Shown here piece after piece: positions 35,016 through 46,879 of a stretch of 64,000 nucleotides of DNA; positions within the stretch are counted from its first letter, which is position 1, and every line of letters starts with the position of its first letter. A program made the translations under genes and the position numbers. The notes beneath the pieces were generated by a model that was not told the origin of the DNA, did no database searches, and saw only the letters and a list, made by a program, of their open reading frames with translations. This DNA comes from Triatoma infestans (taxonomy: Eukaryota > Arthropoda > Insecta > Hemiptera > Reduviidae): assembly GCA_011037195.1 (NCBI GenBank), contig JAAEAF010001105.1, forward strand, positions 1 to 64,000. The letters are read 5' to 3'.

Positions 35016-36640
35016 CATCATCATCATCATTCGTGGCGCAACAACCCCCGTGGGGTCAAGGCCTCCTGCAGCAAAGTCCGCCAAACATCTCTGTCTCAAG
35101 CTGCCACCCTTCAGTCTCGTAAACCTAGCAGGGATCGCGCATCCGCCTCCACACTATCCAATCAGCGCAATTTCGAGCGTCTCCAATGCCTTGAAGAGTG
35201 AATAATTTCTTCTAGGAGCTTTCTTGGTATGGAGTTATCGCTCATACATGTCCCGCCCTTCTCAGTCTGCCAATCTTTATAAATCGGGCGATGTCACAGT
35301 CTCCGTATAAATCCATTACCTCCGCATTAGTTCTTATGCGCCAGGACGAGTTTGCCGGATCAAAAACTGCTCCGAAAATCCGCCTTAATATTTTTCTTTC
35401 CATTCGGAGTAATTGGGATTCTTGGATTTTAGATATCGTCCAGCATTCAGAGTCGTAGGTAAGTACAGGTCTGATCAATGTCTTATAGAGACACAGTTTG
35501 GTGGTGCGACTTTGAAGAAGGTGCGGAGATAGAATGTGACTTTTCAGGTGCCTAACCAAACCGAAGTAACAATAATTGGTGGCTATTATTCTTCGCTGGG
35601 TTTCCGCATTTACATCATTATCATTAGTTACCAGTAAGCCAAGATAGACAAAGCTATTCAAGCTCTTGAAGATGTAGCGATCCACTTGAACTTGGTTCGG
35701 TGGATTACCTTGAGGATTAGTGACCATATATTTGGTCTTGGACTCATTCACGGCCAGTCCCATTCGCGTAGCCGCATCCTGCAGTCTGGAGAAGGCCTCA
35801 TTCATGGCACCAAAGCTCCTCCCGATGAAATCGATATCATCCGCGTAACTCAATATTTGCACTATCCGGTAAATGATAGTTCCACCAACTTGAACACCTG
35901 ATTCACTCACTGCGCCCTACAGGGCAAGGTTAAAGAGTAGGCAAGCTAGGCTGTCCCCTTGTCTTAGGCCTTTAAGAGTGGAGAACTCATGTGATAGATC
36001 GCCATGATGCGGACGTGGCATCGTTCCGAGCTCATTGTCATCTTGGTAAGTCTCACTAGCTTAGGGGGAATTCCTATATCCAGCATTACCCTGTACAATT
36101 CTTCCCTGATCACACTGTCGTATGCAGCACGAAAATCAACGAATAGGTGGTACGGATATTATATTCGCGAGTACTTTCCAACATAATTCTTAAAGAGAAA
36201 ATTTGATCCGTCGTCCCCTTCTCTCTCATGAACCCTGCCTGATACCTCCCTACTTCTCTCTCCGCATAGAGTCTTAGCTTTAAGAATAGAATTTGGGAAA
36301 AGATCTTATATGTGCATGATAACAGAGAAATGCCTCGATATTATTGCATTCTAGAAATCTCCTTCTCCTTGTTTATGAATTAAGCAAATGATGGTTGTGT
36401 ACCATTTGGTAACCTTTCATGCTCCCAGATTCGGAGAGTGATATTGTGCAATACTTTCATTATCTCTAGGCCCCATCATTTGTTCAGCTCTGCAGGCAGT
36501 CCATCAGGTCCTGGTGCCTTATTATTCTTCAAAATTTCTTTGGCCTCTTTAATTTCCTCAAAATCCGGAGGCTCCAGGTCTTCCGTCGGAATAGAGACCT
36601 CTTGAGATGGTTCAGGGTTATTCTCGTCCAGAAGGGTTGC
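35016..36640 (-). pseudogene. LINE reverse transcriptase, 5'-truncated and frameshifted
   Basis: On the minus strand, in order: IKEAKEILKNNKAPGPDGLP (about 36560-36500), YRGISLLSCTYKIFSQIL (about 36340), YQAGFMREKGTTDQIFSLR (about 36240), motif A FVDFRAAYDSV (about 36140), motif B LRQGDSLACLLFN (about 35965-35925), and motif C YADD (35849-35838). A 222-codon open frame (35910-35242) then carries the thumb and RLRRAGHV. A decayed C-terminus leads to HPGCCAT-like sequence and a GAT microsatellite tail at 35030-35014. At least four frameshifts or stops are present, so it cannot make an enzyme. The endonuclease and 5' part are missing. It is flanked by a 15-bp duplication shared with the LINE fragment next to it. 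Confidence 0.9.
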
Positions 36641-36642
36641 AA

Positions 36643-37200
36643 AATAATAATAATAATAATAATAATAATATTAATATATTATATTTCCTGTAAAATTTGA
36701 CATTATCACATATAGGAACGTCATAAATTTTAAAACATTGTCATAATAACTCAAGAAAAATTGTCTTTAAAAAGTCCTGATAGCTATAATAACACTTTCC
36801 CTGTAGCAAAGTTTTTTTCTTTTTCTTGAATTCATCGCTTGGAAGATTCTTGATGTCTTCTTCCAAGAGGTTGTACAGCTGAACTCCTATATTCTGGTAA
36901 GAGCTTCTTGTTGTATTGAGCCTAAGATTTGGCAACAAAAGATCTTTATGATTCCTAAGTTGGTAGTGCGTCTTTTCTTCTGCAGTTGCATAACATATTA
37001 TATTGTCTTTTATTTCCATAAGACATGCCAGCACAAATTTACAAGGAAGAGGCAATATCTTCCACTGTTGAAAGAGAGGATGATAAGAATCTGTAGGTCT
37101 TGCATTTCTCATTAACCAGTGTTCCGTCATTTTTTTTCAGGCAGTTACAGGGTTTTTGCAGGGTTTAAAGGGTTTCCGGCCATTGTTCACCTTAATATAT
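36643..37200 (-). pseudogene. Second LINE 3' end (jockey/CR1-like) with (ATT)n tail
   Basis: The 129-codon minus-strand frame (37130-36741) reads YHPLFQQWKILPLPCKFVLA, then NLRLNTTRSSYQNIGVQLYN and LLEEDIKNLP, then a Lys-rich stretch. This is the C-terminal pattern of jockey/CR1-like RTs ('LF..L.IL.L..LYI......NTR......L..Y..LP..IK......FKKxLK..L'). After the stop, the minus strand runs into an ATT tail (36670-36643), which abuts the truncated 5' end of the next LINE. Confidence 0.8.
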
Positions 37201-37215
37201 TGATCTGCAATGAAT
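37201..37215. repeat. Target-site duplication, right copy
   Basis: TGATCTGCAATGAAT, an exact match to 35001-35015. The two copies enclose 2185 bp. Confidence 0.9.
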
Positions 37216-37383
37216 GAGGTTCTTATATGGAGAAGAATTCATGACCAAGTAGAACATCTAAATATATGTTTATAATGAAAGGATATGATCAATAATGGCT
37301 CAATGAAGGACCGAGCAGGCTCTGTACTGGTTGGCGCGCCCTCCAGTGGTTTGACAACCAACGATGGGCTTAAGATGAATAAA

Positions 37384-37667
37384 TGAAATGAATGAATCAG
37401 GAAAAATGAACCAACTTAGAACCCTATCAACTTTTAAAGAAAGTAATGTTTTTTACTTTCTTTCAAGCAGGCTTTACGTCCAGCCACCGACCAGGTATGG
37501 TGGATGGAGCTGGGTAGCAAACATACTTTACCCATACATTACTTCAAATAAAATTCATCTATTACTATCAATACATCAAATAAAATGCAAGGCCAAGACC
37601 GCGAGTCGAACCGCCAGTACCACAATACACCGCAGCTGTGTCCCCTAACCGACCACTCTGATCGTGC
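37384..37667 (-). mobile_element. tRNA-derived SINE
   Basis: On the minus strand, starting near 37667, GATCAGAGTGGTCGG (37663-37649) fits a Pol III A box. GGTTCGACTC (37612-37603) is an almost perfect B box. The body continues with CATACCTGGTCGGTGGCTGG and reaches an AT-rich end near 37384. The tRNA part resembles Ser/Leu-type heads. It sits against a Rep-A end on its right side. The 86- and 74-aa plus-strand frames here are by chance. Confidence 0.65.
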
Positions 37668-37674
37668 CCCCCCC

Positions 37675-37770
37675 CTATATTTAACGCAAGTGAGTAAAAA
37701 TTTCCTGTTTAAAGAAAATTTGGCAATTTATTATAATTACTGTAAGAGAAAGTGGAGCGTTTATTTAAGC
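37675..37770 (-). repeat. Rep-A terminus
   Basis: AGAAAATTTGGCAATTTATT and ACTGTAAGAGAAAGTGGAGC match the subterminal region. Confidence 0.7.
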
Positions 37771-38700
37771 TACATTTTCGGTAAAAATTCCATATTAAAT
37801 ATATTATAAGAATGCTTTATAGTTCCTGTCTCAGATAACTTAATATTATTATTCTTTGTTAAATAAAAAATTTAAAAATGTTAAAATTTTTTTTTGTTTT
37901 TTAAACGATAATAGATGTACGTTTAATGTCAGACTATGTGAAATGAAACTACAATACCAGCTAGTTGATGGAATGTTTTTTATCTGGCCAACAAAGAAAA
38001 AGGTAAAAAAAAAAAAAAAAAATTAAATAAAAAGAAGAGGAATCTGATAGAAGTCTCAAGTGTATGGTGTATATGTGTATGTAGGTATGTATGTTGTATG
38101 ATCGAGTTTTAGTCAAATGCAATCTGATTGGTTAATGTTAGCTGGTAGCTAGGAGGCAGGTAATGGGGTGGACTAAAAGAACAGGCTATATACCCTATGG
38201 CGAAGGAGTAGGACGAGATGGTGTGCGTTAGTGGAGGAGTTGAGTTTCTTTGAAATTTCATCGGTCAAGCTTGTCATCTTGGTTTGGTCACGGTTGTTAT
38301 TGTTTGAAATTGGATTTCTCTAACAAAGGACTAAGAAATACTTTTAGTATATGCAAGGGCGAAGAGTGAACGGAGAGACGGGTACACACTAAGCACGGGA
38401 AAATATCTTCCTAACTAACCGCTCACCATCTACGCTAGTCTGGGGGCCCCCACTATCACACCCCTCATCACTGCCACTGTTCTCCACCTCTAACAGTATT
38501 TGTGTGTCCCTCTTGTTAATGTGTTATACGGGATATCAGGTAGGCTGTACTATACACACACACACACACACTCACATATTCTGATATAGAAAATCATTGT
38601 TGCATATCAAATATGAAGATTATAGTTAAAAATCGATTCTATTGTTGTTCCATCAACTTAACATTGGAATTTGAAAGGAGAGAGAAATGAAAAGATTAAC
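37771..38700. other. Unassigned stretch
   Basis: The part at about 38110-38480 is less AT-rich and has a CCAAT-like CTGATTGGTTA (about 38127) upstream of CTATATACC (about 38187). It may be a promoter, but no coding start or exon was supported. A CA tract lies at 38555-38573. Confidence 0.3.
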
Positions 38701-38704
38701 CTCA

Positions 38705-39105
38705 AATTAATAAATCTGATGTGAAACACACACCATTTTTCTCTTACTCCTATTATTACAGTTATATAAGAAATGACAAAGTTTCTTTTAAATTTCAAAT
38801 TTTACGCATTTGTCCAAACACAAATATACAGGTGGAGGGGTGGACAAGTGCCAACCTGCCAGCCGAGACAGGTAGAGAACCATTGTATAGAACCAATAAT
38901 CAACAAACCCATTCGAATTTTAACGTCCCAGATTCTTCACAACCACCGGAAAACTATTTTTTTCCGAAAATGCTACAAATCAAAGTTGCGTTTCTATTTA
39001 TGCAACAAGTATTTCCCAAGTTTGAAATAAATCGTTGTAACCGTTTTCGAGAAAATTCCAAAAAAACTCAATAAACTATTCTGTAAAATTGTACTTCCGG
39101 TTCGC
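38705..39105 (+). repeat. Rep-A 5' half
   Basis: It starts ATCTGATGTGAAACACACAC. Module 1 has TAACCGTTTTCGAGAAAATT at 39039 and ends at TTGTACTTCCGGTT (39088), where Rep-D begins. The 117- and 85-aa frames lie within it. Confidence 0.8.
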
Positions 39106-39300
39106 TCCGACATTTCGGCGAACATTGTTCCACCTTCTTCAGGGGATTCTATGGTGAAAAATAGGTAGAAACATAATTATAAAGTTATGTTATTATTATG
39201 TTATGTTAAGTTGTATAAAATATCATTAAGTCTATCTACTTTTCCGTATAAAGTTCCGAAACGTCAGAAGTAGAACAATAATAACTGTTGAGACTATCTT
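39105..39300. repeat. Rep-D insertion with two hammerhead-like half-sites
   Basis: On the minus strand, CTGAAGA (39137-39131) is followed by a stem with AAC/GTT at its tip, then GAAATGTC (about 39117-39110). On the plus strand, GAAACGTC (39258-39265) is flanked by TCTACTT (39235-39241) and AAGTAGA (39268-39274), which pair perfectly. The CTGANGA box is missing from this second site. The two sites face opposite ways. Confidence 0.45.
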
Positions 39301-39334
39301 ATTAAGCCTGTTACCCCTGTGAGAGAAAGTAAAA

Positions 39335-39622
39335 TTCTGTTTTATTGTAAAACACTCTTACATAACTCTCTCTTATTGCAATTGAAACACATAATTTTCT
39401 TATGATGACCTTATAATATACTGAAATAGTACTGTGGAGGAAAGCATAACGTTACTGTTTTTTCAGAACTAAATAAATAAATTAATAAATTTTCCCTGGG
39501 AAATGTTTCAATTGAAAGTGAGGTAGGTATTTATGTGTGCAGATGGTGGACGAAGTTTAGAGAAAATCGTGGGGATGGTAGTGAACTTCCTGCGACTTTT
39601 TGAGATATTCTGTTAACACATC

Positions 39623-39678
<56 letters not shown>

Positions 39679-39900
39679 ATTCGCTAAATTTCGTATTCAG
39701 GGGACCCAACACATGTATTTCCAGTGAAAACTCGAATTTCGAATATCTGGCACGATCGAATACTTCCTCTTGCTACAAGTAAGAGAAAGTAAAAATGAGT
39801 AAAATCGCACTTCCGGTCAGGCGATTTCTTTCAAACTCTGACTTTTGGCAATACATTTCATTCTTATTAATATTTTACAAATTTTAGAATCATTCGAAAT
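39335..39900 (+). repeat. Rep-A copies, one with (CA)n(TA)n
   Basis: A 5' end (AAAACACTCTTACATAACTC at 39348) leads through module 2 to a CA tract passing into TA (39621-39676). TGTATTTCCAGTG and the 3' end ACAAGTAAGAGAAAGTAAAA (39775) follow. A short piece with TCGCACTTCCGGTCAGG comes after it (39804). Confidence 0.75.
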
Positions 39901-40520
39901 GTCTGTTTAAAGAAAAGTCTTGCATAAACTTCTCCCAGATCTTTACTGTTTTAAGTTTCAATTTTACTGAAGAAAACACACTTTGATAGAAAATGTTCGT
40001 CAAGTATACATCTTACAATATTGAAATTTATTGATAAATAGTGAAACTTTTGAATAAAATATCTTACATTATTCTGTTGAGAATTTAATTTTTAAAAGAG
40101 AAAATACTGAAACTTTGAAGATATTGTTTGACAATGAATATAATTTAGAATGTATCATGGCCATAATAAATATTTTAAAAATAGAATTGAACAGGAAACA
40201 CCCAAGAATTAACGTCATCTCCTGTGGGAATAGTTTGATCATAATATTTGAATCATAATACATTATATATTACCACTATTATCTTACAATTCCTTGGAAA
40301 TATTAGTAAAGAAGGAAAAATATTAGAGATAAAGTTATTAGACTTTCTCTTTGCTCTTTTCTCAAATAAATGATTGATTCATCCCCAATATTCAGAATCA
40401 TCCAACCCCAATTTTTTTTACAATTTTATTTTCCTTATTAAAAGTAAGTAGCCAAACTGCCATTGAAATGGCATTGTAGAGGAAATCTGACTGCCACATC
40501 TTCTACAGATGTAACAATAT
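39901..40520. other. AT-rich stretch
   Basis: Nothing recognised. Confidence 0.4.
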
Positions 40521-40524
40521 AAAT

Positions 40525-41225
40525 TCTGAGAAAATACACGACTTTCTCTTACTGCCGTAAATACAATTATATATATATATATATATAAGTTGACCAATTT
40601 TTTTTTAATTTTAAATCTCACTCATTTGCCTTAACGTAATATTGGACAACTACCTGCACCGGCAGATAGTATTAGTGATTATATTGTAGTCTAGAAAGCT
40701 AATAACATTGAACCAACACCGTATAATATTTGGAATTTGAAGTCATTAATATCGCAGAACAAACTAAACTCAATTTTTTCGGAATAATATTTCAAAAAAA
40801 GATTTTTTTTTTTACGCAGTCAGCATTTTCAAGTTTAATGGAAAGGTCGTTTCGAGAAAATTCCCAAAAATACAAAAACCTACTCTGTAAAGTCGCAATT
40901 CCGGATTTTAACTAATTTTCTTCAAATTCGGAATTCTAGTAATACTTTTAATAAATTGAAATTGCATAAGTGGCTGAACTAGCGAAGTGGTACTTTAGAG
41001 AAAAGTATAACGCTGCTGTTCCCCCAGAACCCCCAAAATATCAATTTTCCTGAGGAAATGTTTCAAATAAAAGTGACAGATATTTCTGTGAGTAGATTGT
41101 GGATTTTGCCTGAAACCTTTCTGTCATGAGCTGCTTTTTTTCCACATATTTCCGGTGAAAATTCAATTTCGAATATATGATACGATCGCAATGCTTCCCC
41201 ATATGGATAAGAGAAAGTAAAATAG
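40525..41225 (+). repeat. Rep-A copy with both ends
   Basis: It starts at ACACGACTTTCTCTTACTGC and carries an AT microsatellite at 40566-40587. Both modules are present (GTCGTTTCGAGAAAATTCCC at 40846). It ends GGATAAGAGAAAGTAAAATA (41202). The CA tract is lost. Confidence 0.8.
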
Positions 41226-42125
41226 TACATTATACACGTTGGGTTTAGGACTAGATAGCTGAATTTGTAGCTACATTGAACACCGCTTGATAGCTTACCA
41301 AAAGCCCAGAAATATTGGCCGCGTAATTTAGAGAAAATCTTCTCACCATTCTCAGAAACATTGCCAAGCCATTACAATCTACTGATCTTCAATTACTTTA
41401 CTATATCTTGTTTTTACTAGGCCAACTCGATCTTATCATTAAACCGTGTTCTTTCACTTATTCCCGGACTCTCTCGTATTCTATGACACTATCAAATTCA
41501 GTAAAATTTTATAAATTAAGTGAAGCCGTCGATTACAATTTTAAAACAAAAATGAAAATATATAATTCGAAATATTTAAAATTAGTACAAATTTATTTCC
41601 TGTCATTTCTAAATAATTTATTGTCTGATCGAATGATTCCAACCGCCATACTATTATATATTGTGAATAATTCTTTTAATTTCCTGTTTAACTGGAATTG
41701 AAAGCGGAAGAATGAATATGAAAAAAGAAGTACCAACTATTGTTAAAAATATTTCCCCCCTTCATTCTTGCTGCAGCTAATGAAATAAACCACAAAACAT
41801 CTGTCCGCAGAACAAAGAGCTATAATAAAAAAAGGGTCATTAACTCTAGAAATTTGTTTTTATAAATAATTTTGGATGTATTTTTTCCCGCTTTAGTTTT
41901 TTAGGTCACATTTAGAAAATGTAAAGAATCATTATGAATTTTTGTTATTTTTGAAGTTAATCAACGCAAGTGGTTTCAACGCAATGGAAGAGAACAGTGG
42001 TGAAAAACGGCGGACTAGTAGGTTTCTCTCGAACGTAGTCGACGCAGTTTGTTTACTTACCGGCTTCAATTAGTGATCATTGGGCTGATTTCAGGGCGTT
42101 TGCACATCATCAGGTATATACTCAA
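41226..42125. other. Unassigned stretch
   Basis: A 97-aa low-complexity frame (41408-41701) is not supported. Near 42087-42113, the minus strand reads CTGATGA and then GAAATC, weakly like a hammerhead core but without GUH. Confidence 0.3.
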
Positions 42126-42129
42126 AATA

Positions 42130-42292
42130 CAGACCGCCAATTTTGCTCTGTGCAATTATCATACTGTTTATCAAAGACATGCGGATGATGGGCCGTTGCT
42201 CAAAATCGGTCGATGATCACAAAATGAAGCAGGCTAACATGGAAATAAAATGTCTGATGTTTTCCATCTCTGCAGAGACAAACACAACAGCG
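42130..42292 (+). repeat. Rep-B copy, decayed core
   Basis: TTTGCTCTGTGCAATTATCA, then TCGGTCGATGATCACAAAAT and GAAGCAGGCTAACATGG, align with Rep-B. The end ACACAAC is at about 42292. The CTGAAGA box reads GCGGATGATGGG, so the ribozyme-like core is broken. Confidence 0.75.
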
Positions 42293-42299
42293 GTTTGTT

Positions 42300-43455
42300 T
42301 GAATGATTGATTGAGTTATATTAGTGGGAGTTAGCGAGCTATCTATTCATCTTAGAAATGCAACAAAGAATGAGGAGAGACATACCGTTACTTTCTTCAA
42401 AGAAATAAAAGATGGGAGGGTCCGTCCACTTCCAATCAATTCAAGACCCTCCGACGACTGTGGTTTGAATTATTTGGGCTTATTCTTCACAGTTCTGACA
42501 TATCCAGCGAGCACGCCCAGTGATCAACCAAATTTTGATTGTTATTAATTTTCCAAGCCATAGGACCACACAAATGCTTGTCAACTTAAGCTTCCACACT
42601 AATAAACAGAGAGAGACACGATCAATAACAATTTTTAAAATGGAACCGATGAAAATGGATGTCATTTTCATTTCTCCGGACACAAAGTGAAGCAAAGACG
42701 CTCCAAGATAGTTAATCTGGAGCGAATCCTGTGCGTTGTGTAAAAAAGAAAGAAAGAATCAACAAACAGCCATGAAGAGCAAAGGCTTAACAGACGGTGA
42801 ATTTTATTTGGGCTCTGGTAAGCACGCTGCTGTTCCCAACGCCGTTTAATTCTAGCCTTCGCTAGCAGAAGTAGGTCTCCACTTTCTCACGATGTAGGGT
42901 CAACATCGTCTGTGCCTTCATAGAAATGGAACCCTGAATTCTTGCACCAAAAGCGAGATCAGGCGTTTTATACACCACTCGAAAAGTTATCCAACAAAAT
43001 CTAATGCAAAAAATTCAAGACTTGAATTTTTCATTTGTTTCCCCCTCCCACTTTAACTTTATTCGGATCAAATCGTGATTTCAATGAAATTTACAAAGAA
43101 TAATTTTTAAGAACAAAAAGAAAATGGTGATGCTATTTAACCAGGAAATTGTATCATCGGATTTAATCTGTTAATGGTTGTGGGAAAATAATGAATTTCT
43201 TTTATATTGTATGCAAAAATTTCTTTAGTCTAGAATCTATTTCCGCTTGTTACTATCTCAGTTATGCAACTCTCAGTAAGAAAGTAGAAATTGTGTAAAA
43301 TATGAAAAAGGCCAGAAGAGGTTTATCGAAACTTTAAATACTATTAAGGAATTGTCAGGTACATACGGAATTTGCCTTACAGATGTTGTTATAAATGAAT
43401 CTAACAAAGGGAAGACTTAAGGCAAATAATAGTTTTAAGGGAAAACAAATTATTT
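42300..43455. other. Unassigned stretch
   Basis: A 74-aa frame (42324-42548) and a 71-aa frame on the other strand are not recognised. Confidence 0.3.
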
Positions 43456-43459
43456 TAAG

Positions 43460-43540
43460 AGCACCACCACTCGCATAGTCCAGAGGCCGGCACTCTTGTC
43501 TGCGATGTGGGCAGTCAAAGATGCGGTTCTCTAGTAGGCT
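43460..43540 (+). mobile_element. Possible second tRNA-derived SINE head
   Basis: TCGCATAGTCCAGAGG (43471-43486) resembles an A box, and GATGCGGTTCTC (about 43519) a degraded B box at tRNA-like spacing. No body or tail was confirmed. Confidence 0.3.
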
Positions 43541-45620
43541 AACAGACTGAGACTATGAGAAGAATATGAGAGCTGTTGTTAGTAGAAAATCCAAGTGTTG
43601 CGAAGATCAAATCGTAAATGGCACCGCTTCGCAGACCTTAGTCCTTTTTGGACTTGATGTTAACTCCAGGATTTGATTAAGTTTCCAGATAATTTTCTGC
43701 ATGCATATTTTTAAAAAAAATCCTTCAATAGCAACACAGTTGTTGACTCAACCTAAAAATTTGATGCAGATTATCTTGCAATGGAAAGGGTGGTCCTAAT
43801 GAAAATTTCATGCAAAACCACCACCGCTATTCAAAATTTATTTTTACTTCTCTTACTATTAGGAAATGTTTCAATCAACTTTTCACCAGAAAAATATTTT
43901 TTTCAGCTTCTCTGAGTCAGAAACAAATGGATTCAGAAATTGGTCAAGCACTGCGAGAACACATGAAGGTGACATAATCGTAATAATAACCCACACTAAA
44001 GTTCAGCATGTATATATAGTACGGCAAATAGGACGTTTAAAAAAATGATACAGGCAGCGTATGGGAAAATAAGGAAAAGTTAAGAGATACTCGAAGGTAT
44101 TACGCAAGCAGAAGGCAGAAGCTAGATAGACATTATTTGAGCCATTGGAATTCGGCCAAAAGATAAGAAGAAATAGGAGATTCGTAAGAAGAATCTCGGT
44201 CGCAACATTGTAAATAAGAAAAAGGAAAATGGCGCTATTTAGCCAGGAAATTGAATCATAGGATTTAACTCTTAACCTATCTCTCCTTTCGTCGCACAGA
44301 TCTGAAAAAGATACTGTAATTTCTTTAGCAGACGGTATTTTACCATGCCGTAATAGCTTTTTTTCTACGTATTTCACTTTTTTATTCTTTTCTGCTGTGA
44401 TTTTTAGTTTATACTAATTTGCAAGTTTGTATGTACTTATTTCATTATGCATGTAAATAAAGTTTTATATAATACCGTAATGCTCTAAATTTTCTGAATT
44501 TAATAATGTTCTATCTGAATTACTATCATCAGCTCATTATTTCTTTCTCTTTTATAACTGACATAATTAATATTCTTCAAAATACAAATTCTAATTTCAA
44601 ATTTAAATTTGTATCAAAGTCGAGATATATAATTCACACGCTATAGCGTACAATTTGCAATATATATATATCTTGATTGTTTTCTTTGAACTAGGGTGAA
44701 ACATTCATGAACCGTGAACATATTCTATCTTATAATTTATTACTGTTATAATAGTTTTAAAAAAAACAAACAAAAGAAATAAAAGAAAGACTGTACAAGA
44801 GAATAGAAAAAAGAAATCAGTTAATTACTTTCTATTTGAAAGAGAACAGAAAAAAAAAATATGAATAATCAATTTTTTAGATTCACATATTATTAACAAA
44901 ATATTTTATTGAAGAAATATAAATGAAAATTTACAATAAGTAATTGTTTTTAATTATGTGCTAATACAGTTATCAACGAATTCTTCTGAGTTTCTTTTTT
45001 TTTTATTTACAACCATTGGAGCCATTTTCAAGAAAATCGCAAAAAACTGTTACCGAAATTTACCTTTTTTCTACCAACACACTTTTTTACACTTTTCCTT
45101 ATATCAACCCTGGCTACATTTCAGTGTTTAACCATTATTTTATCCGCTTATGAAAATCAGGATAATTCATATAATATATTTACTTTGTTATAACCAATTA
45201 ATATAACACTATCGCCGTCTTAAATCTGTTTTTTCTATCAACAAGCCTTAGATATTTGTTTACATTAATCTTCCATCCTTTTTAATGTTTATTTATTTTC
45301 TTACCTGCACTATATATACATATTCCTCTTCATTAAACTTTATATATTCTTATTTGTATAAAGTACTCTTCAAATTTCCTATCGCCCCCCGCATTAAAAT
45401 ACCGTGACAAAACACAGAGCATTGTGACTTACACTTATAACACCTTTACTAAAAGAGTTAATTTTAAATTGATTTTCAATAGACATTATTTATCATATAC
45501 TAATAGTTAAATTTTAACCATAATTTGTACCCAGTCATTTTTTTTCTGCTGTAATACACGCGATAACTTCTATAACTTTATATAACCATGTTTTGTGATA
45601 TAAATTTATAATTGAAGTGC
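43541..45620. other. AT-rich stretch with minor Rep-A traces
   Basis: Short Rep-A-like pieces are near 43790-43960 and at 45005-45050 (TTGGAGCCATTTTCAAGAAA). The 124-aa minus-strand frame (44003-44377) has no recognisable domain. Confidence 0.35.
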
Positions 45621-45624
45621 TCTC

Positions 45625-45730
45625 TACACGAATTGATTACAAACCTTTCTCTGACAATGGATGAAAATCTGAAACGGGCAGAACCAACCAAATGAAGCAT
45701 GCTTCAACATGCTAAGATGGATAAAATCAA
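45625..45730 (+). repeat. Rep-C copy with hammerhead-like core
   Basis: CTGACAA (45651-45657) and GGAT/ATCT (45659-45662, 45667-45670) around GAAA are followed by GAAAC (45671-45675) and GGGC. TTCT before the core and AGAA after it can pair (4 bp). Compare the copy at 7300-7395. Confidence 0.65.
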
Positions 45731-46875
45731 GATAATAATATTTGCAGTTAAAAAAGTATACTATTTTACAAATTTCAAACATTAATCACCCCACAGTTTT
45801 CAGATAGCCGGGGATCATGTATGTAATTGTTCTCAAGAGACTATATTTGTCTAGATGGGTTTACGCTTATGTTAAGTAGTAGTTGTACAGAATAACTATC
45901 TGGAACTGTCTTCTTAGGCAATTTTTAGTGCTGCATATAATCGTTGTTTGGTGGTGATAGTATATAAATATTATTATTCAAGTTGTTAGAACTGGAAACA
46001 TCCGCAGAGACATCAACAGCCTGAAGAAACTTCCACTACTGCTCCCTTCTACCAGCTAGCCAGTGTTTTATGAACTTGTTAATATGATTAATTTGTATTT
46101 TAACTCTGTGAATTATTTAATTTACTTGGAAGATAAAAAAAATAAAAAAACAGATTGCAAAAACTTACATCCATTACGAAGAGTAATTTGCAAAAGTGTT
46201 TTTTTTATTACAACAGACGGGGTCAATATTAATTCAAAATATTTACTTTTGAATTCTTGTCATGCTCACGGAACATCATGTTTGACGTTTATTTATTATT
46301 CTTTTTCCTAATTTTAATTTTTATTACCGTCTAAAGCTGATTAAAAATACAAAAAGCTAACCACTCTGGGCGTGGATTTTATGCAATTATTTTAAATAAT
46401 AATAATATTTAATAAAGTTCATCGCCCTAATTATGGTTAATAATTCTGTTCTCATTGCATGTGTGATTTAAACGCTATTAAAACAAAAAAAATTTTTTTT
46501 TAAACCAAATAATTTTATGTTAATTTTATTATTATATTCAAAGCTGGTCATATAGTAATTACCACTATAAAACACCTTAAAGAATGTTTAATTTGTAATA
46601 TATTTAAGAGAATTTAAAAGAATATTTAATGTCCGGCTATTACAGCCAGTTAAATAATATAGAATGGGCTTCAATATCTGGGAACAAATGGAAAACTGGG
46701 ACATTCACACGGACTCTTTCTTATTTCCATCCTGTTTATCGAATTTTTTTTTTTTTTTTTTGAAGGACTAGAACTCGTGGAATTTATAATACAATATTTT
46801 TAATTCTCACAATGCTGCGGCGGCGGGGGGGATCCCAAAAATACCTCCTTTCATTTAATGCTGTAAATTTCATAA
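45731..46875. other. AT-rich stretch
   Basis: No supported gene. The 82-aa frame at 46063-46311 is low complexity. Confidence 0.4.
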
Positions 46876-46879
46876 TTAT

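Noticed and set aside
42087..42113. CTGATGA ... GAAATC as a further hammerhead
   Set aside because: No GUH cleavage site follows and the stem is only three pairs; too weak beside the Rep-B and Rep-C sites.
43866..44048. 60-aa open frame
   Set aside because: It overlaps a diverged Rep-A trace; no domain.
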